Below, in pieces: positions 11,569-21,998 of a stretch of DNA of 64,000 bases; within the stretch, counting starts at the first letter, position 1; the number at the start of each line of letters is the position of its first letter. The notes beneath the pieces were generated by a model that did no database searches, was not told the origin of the DNA, and was given only the letters and a program-made list of their open reading frames with translations. The translations under genes were made by a program, and so were the position numbers. The DNA lies in NCBI GenBank assembly GCA_963966185.1, contig CAWZYM010000144.1, positions 1 to 64,000 of the forward strand. The letters run 5' to 3'. This stretch comes from Rhabditoides inermis (lineage: Eukaryota; Nematoda; Chromadorea; Rhabditida; Rhabditidae).

Positions 11569-11569
11569 T

Positions 11570-11604
<35 letters not shown>
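11569..11604. repeat. (GA)n tract at the 5' end of NeSL copy 3
   Basis: Short GA run directly abutting the 5' end of the near full-length NeSL element. With the GA tract on the 3' side (5,411-5,676) it brackets the insertion and is read as the other half of the target microsatellite. Confidence 0.85.
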
Positions 11605-11613
11605 TATTAAGGT

Positions 11614-12784
11614 GCGGACAAACTGCTAAAATTGTCAAAGTTTCGCTTTTGGAATGTCGAAGTTTCGCCAAACATGTAGAAGTTTGGCGGCGAAAGTCAG
11701 GCCTGAGTTTCCGAAACTCCTACATCTTTGGCGAAATTCGGACATGAAACTTGGGGCAAGTTTCTGAAACTATTAGATCCCAAACGGTGGGTGGGTCTCG
11801 CCACGATACAATTGAACAACTTGGCGAAAGTACTGTATGCTGACAAATTGCCAGCCGCACCACGCAATCAGCTGTTTCCGGACTGTTTTCGTTTCTATAC
11901 GTTTTGTTATCGTTTTTCGTACGTTTATACCTCGTTTTCAATCAGTGACGTTGTGCAATATGTTTCTACGTGCCGTTCATTCATAGATGCCGTATTAAGT
12001 GACGCCTTCTCGTCCGTTTCAACTTTTTTCTACTTTTCGTAATCAATAATTGATTGACTTCATGATTTCAGGACAAACGTATCATCACAACGTCGGAAGC
12101 CACGTGCCATCGACGAATGAGTTTACCAAGTATCGTCACAACAACATACATGTATTCGTAAAATTTTGTACTAATCTTTATTAAATCAACTCAATAAACA
12201 TATTCACACATATTGTATATAAATTAAGTTCTTGATCTTGAAGTGGCCGTTATTTTCAGTGTGTTTTGTTTTGTATCCGTTATCGCTGATCCTCCCTTCT
12301 TTCCGGTGTTGTTTGTTTTGTTTGTCCTGAAATCATGAAGTCAATCAATTATTGATCACGAAGAGTAGAAAAAAGTTGAAACGGACGAGAAGGCGTCACT
12401 TAATACGGCATCTATGAATGAACGGCACGTAGAAACATATTGCACAACGTCACTGATTGAAAACGAGGTATAAACGTACGAAAAACGATAACAAAACGTA
12501 TAGAAACGAAAACAGTCCGGAAACAGCTGATTGCGTGGTGCGGCTGGCAATTTGTCAGCATACAGTACTTTCGCCAAGTTGTTCAATTGTATCGTGGCGA
12601 GACCCACCCACCGTTTGGGATCTAATAGTTTCAGAAACTTGCCCCAAGTTTCATGTCCGACTTTCGCCAAAGATGTAGGAGTTTCGGAAACTCAGGCCTG
12701 ACTTTCGCCGCCAAACTTCTACATGTTTGGCGAAACTTCGACATTCCAAAAGCGAAACTTTGACATTTTTAGCAGTTTGTCCGC
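11614..12784. mobile_element. Foldback / MITE-like DNA element with 465-bp inverted arms
   Basis: The left arm 11,614-12,078 and right arm 12,320-12,784 are near-perfect reverse complements. The outer tips are GCGGACAAACTGCTAAAA and its complement. The central 240 bases are AT-rich and non-coding. A mirrored ORF of about 104 codons appears on opposite strands of both arms; it is a by-product of the inverted repeat and resembles no transposase I recognise. No clear target duplication was found. This is most simply a non-autonomous foldback element moved in trans. It sits just upstream of the helicase gene. Confidence 0.85.
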
Positions 12785-12973
12785 TACTTTAGTCCACCAT
12801 GCGAGAGAAGGGCTGTAATCGTAATCATATAGACCAACCAATCCGCCACCAAGACCTCTCCGATTTCCGAGGAATCTGAGGACATGATTATTGAGGTACT
12901 TACTTCTTATTTTTTGGTTTTTTTCCCAGGGGAGAACACACTCTTGCAGGAGCCCGCAGACCAGCCCGAGGCA

Positions 12974-15900
12974 ATGGAAGTGGAGCACACGGAACAGCAG
13001 GGCGAGGTAGGCTTTTACCACCGGAAATGACACTTTCCGCCAACCCCACCCATTCATTTTCTTTTCAACGTCGTTTTGTGGTGTTGTCTTTTCTCCTAAT
13101 AAATCTTTGGTTCAGACAGAGACCGCCACGTTTCCAGCAGGACAGACTACGGGGAACACTCCCGCGACGGAGCCGGTGAGTATAGCACATAAATCAATTT
13201 TTTTTTGTGTCACTAGTCATATAAGGGGAAAAATTAACAACCCTTTTTTTATCTTTCTTTCTTCTTGGGAATGCAAGACTTGCAGGTGTACTCGCTTGGC
13301 AACACGAGGGACCCACTGGGCCTGTCGGCGGGAGCCTGGGCAGAATTCCGCGAGCGAGCAACCACCGCGTCCCCGTCGGCTGCGACGGACAACTCGACCA
13401 TCACTGCCCACTCATCCGTGTCTCACACCCACCCGTCTCCATCGTCAGCCGCCATCCGCTCCGTGAGCAACAACGCTGCGCGTCTCACCGTCGGACCGTA
13501 CGACAGGCCGAATCCCCCCAGCAAACTCCAGATGCAGACGCCCGAAGGACACACCACTCGCTTGGATGGACGCCACTCGTTCGCGAACGAGCTGGAGCTG
13601 CGCCAGTCGTTAATAGATATTGAGGATACGAGGGTGCTGAACTCTTTGCCCAACGGATTCAGGGACGCTCCCCCTAACGGCTATCATTCGGGAAGATTCT
13701 GCCGATCTCTGTTCCTGTCCGAACCGCTCGAGAAGAAGAACAAGAAGATCTCGTTCGTCTACTTCAGCACCGGCGAGACGGCAGTGAACATGCGGCAACA
13801 GGCGAAGACGGCTATCCGGCAGCTCAGAGATGCAGCGAGGGCAGGCAAGTACATACTTTACTTGGGTATGAGACACAGACGTAATTTTAAATTGTTACAT
13901 ACACATAACATTATACGGGAAAAGACACTAGAGAATTACGACGTTTTAGGAGTAGCCCCCGTTCTTCCGCCGGCGTCCTTTCGAGTATGTACCTGTCGAG
14001 GACTGCCAATATGCAGCGAACCCCTTCACTCTGGACAGAAGAGGAGCCGTTCTCTGCCAGGTAGGACATAGGACCTAGACACGCTTTTATGATTCATCGA
14101 TATTGGCCTACGAATGATCGAGCGTATTTCGTTCAGGTGATCTCGCTGGACCACCGGAAGAGCATCCTTCTGGAGACGAAGGACATGTTGGTCTCGGCGC
14201 CAGACATGCCGGAGCTCCGCTACATCGCCCTCGACCTGTCCGCCTACGACATGGCCAGCAACCGCAGCGGCTTCAACGCAAGCAAGATGTCTGTCCGGGA
14301 CTTCGTTTGGGTGTACGGCATCCGACCGACGATCAGGTATGTCGATCGATTATTTACTATCTCATATTTAAAAAAAAACGGTATCAGTGAGTGCGAAATC
14401 AACACCGCAAATTCTAATGGGGAGTAAGAGATTTCGATGAAACAGGATATGCGAGAAAAAAAAAACAATTATAAGACAAAGCCCCTTTCCACAAAAAAAG
14501 GTTGAACCAAGTTCGAACGGATTGTACAAGTTATATGTTCAGGATGCTATCAAACGTGGAGGAAGAGCTGAAGAGGGCACAGGACCCGGAAGCGATGCCG
14601 GAAACGATCAGTCCGTGCTTCCGTGCGGAAAAGTTCGCGCTCGTGAAACCCGCCGACCGTGGACACTACGAACTGGCGCTGGTCGCAAAAAGGCGGACGG
14701 AGCACGATGGACGTGTCGTGCGCAACATCTCCATCGTCACAGCAGGTGCCACCGAGGCGGTCACAATCACTCCGGCGCAGTTTCCCGACGATCTACAGAT
14801 GCTGCACCTTGCCGATCACAGCTGGCTCGCAGTCTTGCAGCGCGAGATCCACCCCATCAATCAGTGGATCAGCGAACCACCAGTTTCCAAGCTAGCTCGC
14901 GAGCACATAATGGAGTACATGCGGCGTCAGCTGATCACTGAGCCCCAGGGAGGAGTACTGCCTCTGAAAGCCCGGCACCTCGATACCGAGAAGGTTTCGT
15001 GGCTGATGGACCGACCGGCCGAGTTTCACCAGTACGGCGCACCCCACTGCTTCACGCGGATGTCGCAGGCGTTCGCGGCGGCATGTGCACATCTGCACAT
15101 CCTAGAGAGGCAAGAGGAGGATAGGAAGCCTCATCAGGTCAACGTTCGCTGGCAGCCCACGAACGCCCCGAAGATCAGCGTGAACATCGTGCTGGATGGC
15201 ATGAAAGGCGAGGCGGGATATGCAGCAGGCCGTGTCGTCTCCCTCTACGCCGCGGGATCGACATGCCTCCCTGTCTGGGAACCATTCTGACAACGGACTA
15301 CACCCCCACCACGCAGTGTCTGGAGGTAGACATATTGGTGGACGCCTGGTCAACCCCGCGTCTCGCAGCTGCCCTCCGCACTACTCGACTGACCCTGGGA
15401 CACCACCAGCTGCGCATGATGGCGCGCCTGCGGGAGACGGACGAGCGTGCAGCTCCTGTGCTTCAACTACTGGGAAGGGAGGAGCTGTTCCAGGGAATCC
15501 TGGGAAACCTGCCGGCGCTGGGATTACTATCTCAAGTGTACGGCCCCTCTCGTCTGCCGAGCTGCCCCAGCCTGCTAACGCTGACTCCCTCCAACAGGAC
15601 AGTGGAGAAGATGACTGTTGTCAAGGATGGAGAAGAAGTCGTCCTGCACCCGGACCAGGCAGCGGCCATCCACGCCATCGGACACTCACTGAACCCAGTG
15701 GAGGTAGTGCAAAGCACTTACGGAGCCGGCAAAACGCTGGTGTGCGCGCTGGGAGCAGCCATCTACGCCATGCTGAATCCGGACAAGAAAGTGACCCTCA
15801 CCGCCACGACCAACATCGCAGTGACTCAGCTCGCGCTCGCACTCGAATCGCTGGATGACTATCGAGGTCTTCGAGCACTGCGGATCACCTCGGAGCATGC

Positions 15901-17242
15901 AGCCACCGACCTGGCTGCCACTCGATATGACCTGGAGACCGTCTTGGGAGGTCTAGAAGAGCGACATGGAGAGGACATGGACGCGGAGACCAAGGACAAA
16001 TATCGTCGTTATATGACAAGCAAGAAGATTGTGACGGCGGCCCGCGAGAACCCTACCAGCTTCGCAACGATGGACGAGACGGAGTCGGCAGCGTACAGGA
16101 AGGCAGAGAAGGATGTCTCCGATCTGAGTGCATGGGTGATGGAGACGCTTCTGGCGCTGGAACAGCCGAGAATCATCCTCATGACGACATCTACTCTGCT
16201 CAACTCGATGTGTCCCGGAGGATCGCTGGCATCTCTCTCGTCGGACATTGGCTTGATCGTCGCTGACGAAGCGTCGCTGACACCGGAGCCTATGCTGTGC
16301 GCTTTGGTGTCACTCCTACCGGGCAGCCGTCAGGTCTGGGTCGGCGACAGCATGCAGATGCCCCCGCATTGCCGCGCTCCGAGAAGCTCCAACACGGCGA
16401 TCCACGCGGCCAGATCAGTGATGAACACCCTCCTACAGGGACAGGTCCAAACGACCTCCCCCCGCCAGACATACCGCGCTCACCCAGGTAAGATTGCGAG
16501 ACAGTCGAATGCAATTTGAACCCCTCTTGTGTAGTTAGAGAAGTAAATTGGTGTATTTTCAGGTCTGGCTGCTCTGGCAGGAGAAATTGCCTATGGGCAT
16601 ACGCTCAGCTCGGCCACGTCGGGAGAGGACAGGCCGCTCATGTTCAACCTATGCCGGCTAGACAAGCAAGCCGCCCCGCTGGTAGCCGTGCTGCACACTG
16701 GAGAAGCGTCCCAGCCACCGTCGCGTGTCAGCTGGCAGAACGAACAGGAGGCGGAGCTGGCGAGCCGCATCATCCGCAACCTTCTCGACAGGCACGTGGA
16801 CCCGTCGGCACTCCTAGTGATCTGCTACTACAAGCAGCAGATGAGAGTGCTCCGGAAGGCATTTGCGGCAGCGGGCATGAACGTGAAGGTGCTGACCGCC
16901 GACGCCGTGCAGGGAGGAGAGGCAGAGCTTGTGGTAGTCTGTACCACCCGCTCCACCCCCACCAACCCCAAGAAGAAGGAGGAGGACTTCCTGGAAGAGG
17001 AGGGACGAACGGTCGTGGTGCTGACGAGGGCGCGTCACGGCCTCTTCGTGATATTCAACCAGACCGCCATCGGGACTCTCCCCATTTGGAGGAAGGTAAA
17101 CACACATTTACATATTCGATTATTAAGTGTTCTCAAAATTCGGAAACCAACCATTATCTTTCAGGTGATTAACTTCACCTCCTCCAATGGATGCCTCATC
17201 AACGCGCGGAACAGCAGCGACGTCGATGACATCTTCATCTAA
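12974..17242 (+). CDS. UPF1/DNA2-NAM7-like superfamily 1 helicase, multi-exon, one frameshift
   Basis: Spliced plus-strand gene. Exons I can support: 12,974-13,006, 13,116-13,175, 13,286 to about 13,850, about 13,956-14,060, 14,137-14,336, 14,543-16,487, 16,563-17,095 and 17,165-17,242. Phases agree at most junctions; the 13,850/13,956 junction is unresolved. The N-terminal 250 residues are low-complexity and Ser/Thr-rich. Helicase motifs: Walker A YGAGKT (about 15,720), DEA-type Walker B VADEAS (about 16,265), GDSMQM motif III (about 16,345), motif V with AVQGGEAEL (about 16,905) and TRARH motif VI (about 17,025). This set fits UPF1-like SF1 helicases acting on RNA or DNA; the substrate is unknown. 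Between about 15,200 and 15,290 the reading frame must change by one base with no intron visible, so the gene is either broken or carries a sequence error. The start in exon 1 is a best guess; an in-frame exon-like stretch precedes it. Confidence 0.8.
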
Positions 17243-17467
17243 GGACCTTATTATAAGGACGGCGATTATGTTATGTGTTATTGCGTTTAAGATTATGTTC
17301 ACCTATTATATAATCATTTCTTATGTTGTTGTTTTTTTTTTGTTTTTTCAATGCGTAATTCTTTCTTCATGCAACACTTCCAAGTGCAATTCGATCCGTT
17401 CTACATTAAAACAGCTTGTCTAGAAGTGCACAGTGTCAACTTGTTCTGTATACTATAATTCCAAGAG

Positions 17468-17475
17468 CAATAAAA
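17468..17475 (+). terminator. Poly(A) signal of the helicase gene
   Basis: An AATAAA hexamer lies about 230 bases after the helicase stop codon, in an AT-rich 3' UTR and just before the Helitron insertion at 17,509. Position and orientation fit cleavage shortly downstream. Confidence 0.6.
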
Positions 17476-17508
17476 TATTTCTGTTCACATTGTACGAGTC
17501 CGTTCACA

Positions 17509-18874
17509 TCTCCTTTTCTACTAAAATGTCCTATGGTGTCCGTCATTGGAAGGTCATAACTAGCTTCAAACTTAACCGATTCCTATGAAACTTTGTAGAA
17601 AGTTGTGTCACCTGCACCAGACGACAACAAAATTCAGGCACCTCTCAACTCCTCCTCTACGTCCATATTTGGTCAAAAAACCACCAAAAATGGTCACTTT
17701 TGCACTTTTTCTTGTGTGTCCGCGGGCATAACTCCGTTTCTACTGAACCGATTCGCGTCAAACTTTGCAGAAAGTTTACATATTACTCCAGGATGCAGTC
17801 CACTTCGTGATTACTCTCCAAATACACTCATTGCCTATATTTGGTAGAAAAACCTCAAAATTCGCCGATTTTGGTGCTGTCCGCTGCAAAAGCTTCTCAC
17901 CTAAGAAACAGTTTCGCTTCTTGTTCTGTAATTACTTTCAACAAATATTTCTGTCACTAACCTGCAAGTTTCATCATCATTGGTTACGTTGTAAGGCAAA
18001 TATAGCCAAATTAGCAAGAGCCGCGCGCGCGCTCTCGCCTCACTTTTGCGATTTTTAGTATTTCCGCGGTCATAACTCGATTCATACAGAACCAGTTTGC
18101 ATGAAACTCATAAGATAGTTGAGTTTACGTCTTCTGATGCAGTACACTTTGTGACAGTTCTCAATTTTGCTTTCATTACCTCTATTTATGGTCGAAAACC
18201 ACCAAAAATAGACACTTTTGCACCTTTTCTTGTGTGATCGCGGGCATATCTCCGTTTTTACTTGACCGATTTGCGTGATGTTTTTCAGAAAGTTTACATA
18301 TTACTTCAGGACGCAGTCCACTTCGTGATTACTCTCCAATTACACTCATTGCCTATATTTCGAAGAAAATCTACGAAAGTAATCGATTTTGTTGCTGATC
18401 GCAGCGAACGTGTCTCATCTAAGAAACATTTTCGCTTCATTTTCCGTAAATACGTTCAACAAATAGTTTCAACAAAAAGAGCGTACCTGCAAAATTCAGC
18501 GTTATTGGTTACGGTGTGAGGAACATATTGTCCAATTATCAAAAGATGCGCGCGCTCTCGCATTTCTTTTGCGATTTTGATTAGTTCCGCGTTCATGACT
18601 TGATTCATACTAAACCAATTTGTATGAAACTTTGCAGATAGTTGAGTTTACGTCCTCAGCTGTAGTCCACGTCCTCAATTTTGCTTTCAGTATCCGGTTA
18701 AAAAAACATCAAAATCTCGCTGTCCGGCAGCGGAAGCTCCATGTCCAAGCAAAAGTTTTACTGAGGAAGAGGGAAAAAAGAAAGAGTTAGATAAAAAAAG
18801 GGAAGGGAGATATAGAGAGAGACAGGTTTTCATGATCTAGCGCGGAGGCGCGCGCCAGCGCGCCGGAGCGCTAG
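17509..18874 (+). mobile_element. Non-autonomous Helitron 1
   Basis: Begins TCTCCTTTTC after an A (17,508) and ends CTAG at 18,874. A terminal GC hairpin lies just before the end: stem GGCGCGC, loop GCCA, stem GCGCGCC, flanked by AGCGC/GCGCT. TC at the 5' end, a 3' hairpin followed by CTAG, and no inverted repeats or target duplication are the defining Helitron marks. The body consists of diverged repeats of a phrase beginning with CATAACTCC and has no Rep or helicase coding. It must depend on an autonomous relative. Confidence 0.82.
18836..18874 (+). repeat. Helitron 1 terminal hairpin
   Basis: GC-rich palindromic end with an outer AGCGC/GCGCT stem and an inner GGCGCGC/GCGCGCC stem, followed by CTAG. 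In Helitrons this is the proposed signal that ends rolling-circle transfer. Confidence 0.75.
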
Positions 18875-20098
18875 TCTCCTTTTCTCACTAAAATGTCCTA
18901 TGGTGTCCGTCCGTCATTGGAAGGTCATAACTAGCTTCAAACTTAACCGATTTCTATGAAACTTGGTAGAAAGTTGTGTCACCTGCACCAGACGACGACA
19001 AAATTCAGGCACCTCTCTACTCCTCCTCTACGCCCATATTTGGTCGAAAAACCACCAAAAATGGCCATTTTTTCACTTTTTCGTGTCTGTCCGCGGTCAT
19101 AACTCCGTTTCCACATAACCGATTCGCCTCAAACTTTGCAGAAAGTTTGCATGTTACTTCAGGATGCAGTCCACTTCGTGATAGCTTTCTATTCATACTC
19201 AATGTCCATATTTGGAAGAAAAACCACAAAAATCATCGATTTTGACGCTGTCCGCAGCGAAAGCGTCTCACCATGGAAACAGTTCCGCTTCATGTTTCGT
19301 AAATACTATAAACAAATAGTTCTTTCGAGTACCTGCAAAATTCAGCCTGATTGGTTATGGATGGAGGAAGATATAGTCATATTACCAAGAAATGCGCGCG
19401 CGCCCTCGCCTCATTTTTGCGATTTTGAGTGTTTCCGCGGTCATAACTTGATTTATACTGAACCAATTTGTATGAAACTTCACATATAGTTGGGTTTATG
19501 TCTTCGGATGCAGTGCACATCGTGACAGTTCTCAAATTTGCTTTCATTACCTCTATTTTTGACGGAAAACCCACCAAAAATGGTCACTTTTGCACTTTTC
19601 TCTGTCTGTCCGCAGGCATAACTCTGTTTATACAGAACAGATTTGCGTGAAATTTCGCAGAAGCTCTACATAGTACTTCAGGATGCAGTCCACTTCACGA
19701 TAGGTCTCTCCTTACTCTCGATGTCCAAATTTGGAGAAAAAATCACAAAGTTCATCGATTTTGCTGCTTTCCGCAGTGAAAGCTTCTCACCCAAGACACG
19801 GTTCTGTTTATTTTTTTCAGTAAAGACTTGTATGAAATAGTTCTTTCGCATACTTGCAAAATTCAGCATGATTGGTTACGAGGAATATATAGTTAAATTA
19901 CCAAAAGGTGTGCGCGCTCTATCCTTTCTATTGCGATTGCGATTTTGAGTACTTCCACGTTCAGAACTTGGTTCATATTGAACCAACTTGTGTGAAACTT
20001 TGCTGATAGTTGGAATTTCTGTCTTTTTATTCAGAACACGTTATGATAATTATGAATATTGCGTTCATTACCTTATTTAGTGGAACGGTATGTAGAGA

Positions 20099-20108
20099 TG
20101 TGAGAGAA

Positions 20109-20176
<68 letters not shown>

Positions 20177-20643
20177 CAGTGGCAGACCGAAGAAGCTGTC
20201 TCGTTGCTTTACAGAGATATGAGAGAACACACGAGAAAATGAAAGATAGAAAGGGAGAGAGAAGGTAAGAAATGAGGAAAGATAGGAAGAGAGGAAGAAA
20301 AAGAGAGAAAAAAGAGTGGGTAGAAGGATAGAGGCTGAGAAATTGAGTGAGAGAGAAAGAGAGGGAAAGAGGGGGAGAGGAGGAGAGAAAGAAGTACAGA
20401 GATGTGAGAGAAGACGTGAGAGAAGGTGAGAAGGAGATGGAAGGGAGAAGGAAAGGGAAAGGGAGAGAAAGAGAGAAAGAGAGATGGAAAGAGAGGGAGA
20501 GAGAGAGGAAGAGAGAGGAAGAGAGAGGGAAAGAGATAAGGAGATAGATTGAGATAGATTGAGAGAAGGAGGGTGAGAGAGGGAGATAAAGAGAGATGGG
20601 CAGGACGAGAGGGCGAGAGAAAAATGAAAGAAGAAAGAAGAAG
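20099..20643. repeat. (GA)n-rich tract inside Helitron 2
   Basis: About 545 bases, almost all purine on the plus strand, with GAGA, GGGA and AAGA variants. Long open frames on both strands (Arg/Glu-rich or Ser/Leu-rich) are products of composition only. Confidence 0.9.
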
Positions 20644-20962
20644 AGAAAAAATAAAAACAACTAAATCTGAGATACATTGACAAGTACAGAGAGCTACCGA
20701 TTAGTTCTACAAAACAATAATAACTTCAATGGCAGTATTCTCGAGAATAACATTTTACGATTAACTTTTTCTTTCGAATCTTACGCATAGAAATATAAAG
20801 AACAGTAAACAAGTATACTAATTATCAATCATCTTCTTTTCAAACTTAACAGCGTTCCAAAGCTCCTATTAGCACTTCCATAAAACATATGAAATCAATC
20901 AATACATCAATCAACTAATAATTTTCTTCTCTATGTAATTTACTATTTTCATTATGTTATAT

Positions 20963-20983
20963 CTAGCGCGCACAGCGCGCTAG
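20963..20983 (+). repeat. Helitron 2 terminal hairpin
   Basis: A seven-base GC stem with a three-base loop (AGCGCGC-ACA-GCGCGCT) whose right side merges into the CTAG end. It is shorter than the hairpin of Helitron 1, so the two copies have different 3' subfamilies despite the shared 5' end. Confidence 0.75.
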
Positions 20984-21021
20984 TCGATCAGATCAATTGG
21001 TAGTTCCCACCACAAATACCT

Positions 21022-21658
21022 ATGGATTCTCACACCTTGAGAATCGGAACCAAACAACCGAATACTTTCAGAATGGAGGAAAGCCCAAAATTGGGAGTTT
21101 CGTGGGAATCCGCGCAGCTTCCTCCCAACTTCTTCCCTAATCAGCAGTCGGTCTCACCTGACGACAACTGCTGTGCTGCAGCTCTGATGCAGCTTTCCGG
21201 TCTGCCGCGATCGGCTCCCCTCAACGTCGACTCTCAGCTGGCATCGCCAGACATCGCCTACAAATGTTGTGCCGCCGCTGGGATTCCCGGCTTGCCGCGA
21301 CCGACCCCCCTCAACCCCTCATCGACATCGGACACTCTATAGGACAGCACAAGAAACGAATCTGGAGAGCAGACCACGGAGAAGAAGCAGGAAGAGCAGA
21401 AGAACGAGGAACAGCAGTTCTCTGTGCGCGTCGATCCGGAAAAGATTTTCGACATGAACCCGCGACTTCGTTACACGATCGAGTACATCGATCACATATT
21501 CGAGCAAGAGTGGAGATCGCTCTGCCCGAGCAACATGTCCGCCTCACTGCGCAGGGTGTACAGCTTGCCGCACTTGTCGCAGGTGAAGGGCTTGGAGACA
21601 GTAGAAGAGTTCTACCACAGGCTCGTTCACTCGCTCCGGGAGAGACCGGACATTCATG
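21022..21658 (+). pseudogene. Gag-like ORF, 5' part (interrupted by a stop and by the Ty3 insertion)
   Basis: Starts at ATG 21,022. The N-terminal 107 codons contain two related segments around CCAAALMQLSGLPR and CCAAAGIPGLPR, then a TAG stop at 21,340-21,342. The same frame continues after the stop with a Glu/Lys/Gln-rich stretch and an alpha-helical capsid-like region (FYHRLVHSLRERP). At 21,659 the Ty3 element interrupts it, and the frame resumes at 33,518. The overall plan, with a helical core and a later zinc knuckle, looks like the Gag of an LTR retrotransposon or a gene derived from one. No LTRs of its own were found. The stop and insertion make it non-functional here. Confidence 0.6.
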
Positions 21659-21662
21659 GGAT
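21659..21662 (+). repeat. Target-site duplication GGAT, left copy
   Basis: GGAT directly before the 5' LTR is matched by GGAT at 33,518-33,521 after the 3' LTR. Four-base duplications are typical of Ty3-like integrases, though the exact LTR edge could shift by a base. Confidence 0.65.
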
Positions 21663-21840
21663 TGTGACAGAGAGAGTATCTCTGTCTGTCGCATCTCGCG
21701 CGAGAGAGATGCTTACTCGACTCTAGTCTGATCACTCATTGCAGCCAACGGCACGACGGGTGATCTACCGATACACCGGCGGGAACGCGGCCGATCGACT
21801 GATAACAAGCGGGAAGAGACGGGACTCGTGTCGTCCGTCC

Positions 21841-21886
21841 ATTGGCCGAGACGCCACTACATGCCCCGCCCCCTTCCCTATATAAG
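21841..21886 (+). promoter_or_regulatory. LTR promoter: CCAAT, GC box, TATA
   Basis: ATTGG (reverse CCAAT) at 21,841, a CCCCGCCCCC box at 21,864-21,873 and TATATAAG at 21,879-21,886. This is a compact RNA polymerase II promoter layout. Transcription would begin about 25-30 bases further on, near 21,910, marking the U3/R border. Confidence 0.7.
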
Positions 21887-21975
21887 CCACCCTCACCACT
21901 CAGTCGGGGGTTCAGTACGGCGGTAGCTGATACTCAGATGCCAGTCCTGAGACCTTAGGTCCCACCATAGACCAC

Positions 21976-21998
21976 CTGAGGGGTGCCGTCCCCGCGTC
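21976..21998 (+). promoter_or_regulatory. Hairpin motif copy 1 (5' LTR, R/U5)
   Basis: CTGAGGGGTGCCGTCCCC followed by GCGTC. Four G/C pairs close the loop TGCCGT. It lies about 90 bases after the TATA box, so it would be in the transcript. Confidence 0.7.

Larger units (their letters stand above)
18875..20983 (+). mobile_element. Non-autonomous Helitron 2, directly abutting Helitron 1
   Basis: Starts TCTCCTTTTC immediately after the CTAG end of the first Helitron. It ends at 20,983 with hairpin AGCGCGC-ACA-GCGCGCT overlapping the CTAG terminus, followed by T. The first 180 bases are nearly identical to the first Helitron. The middle carries the same diverged repeats (landmarks about 520 bases apart) and a large GA tract. 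The outer flanks of the pair are A and T, the usual Helitron insertion site. Confidence 0.82.

Noticed and set aside
11728..12670. Two mirrored 104-codon ORFs in the foldback arms
   Set aside because: They are reverse-complement images produced by the inverted repeat, with no transposase motif.
12974..17242. Helicase as the RepHel enzyme of the neighbouring Helitrons
   Set aside because: Its motifs are UPF1-like SF1B, there is no Rep HUH domain, and it lies outside the Helitron ends.
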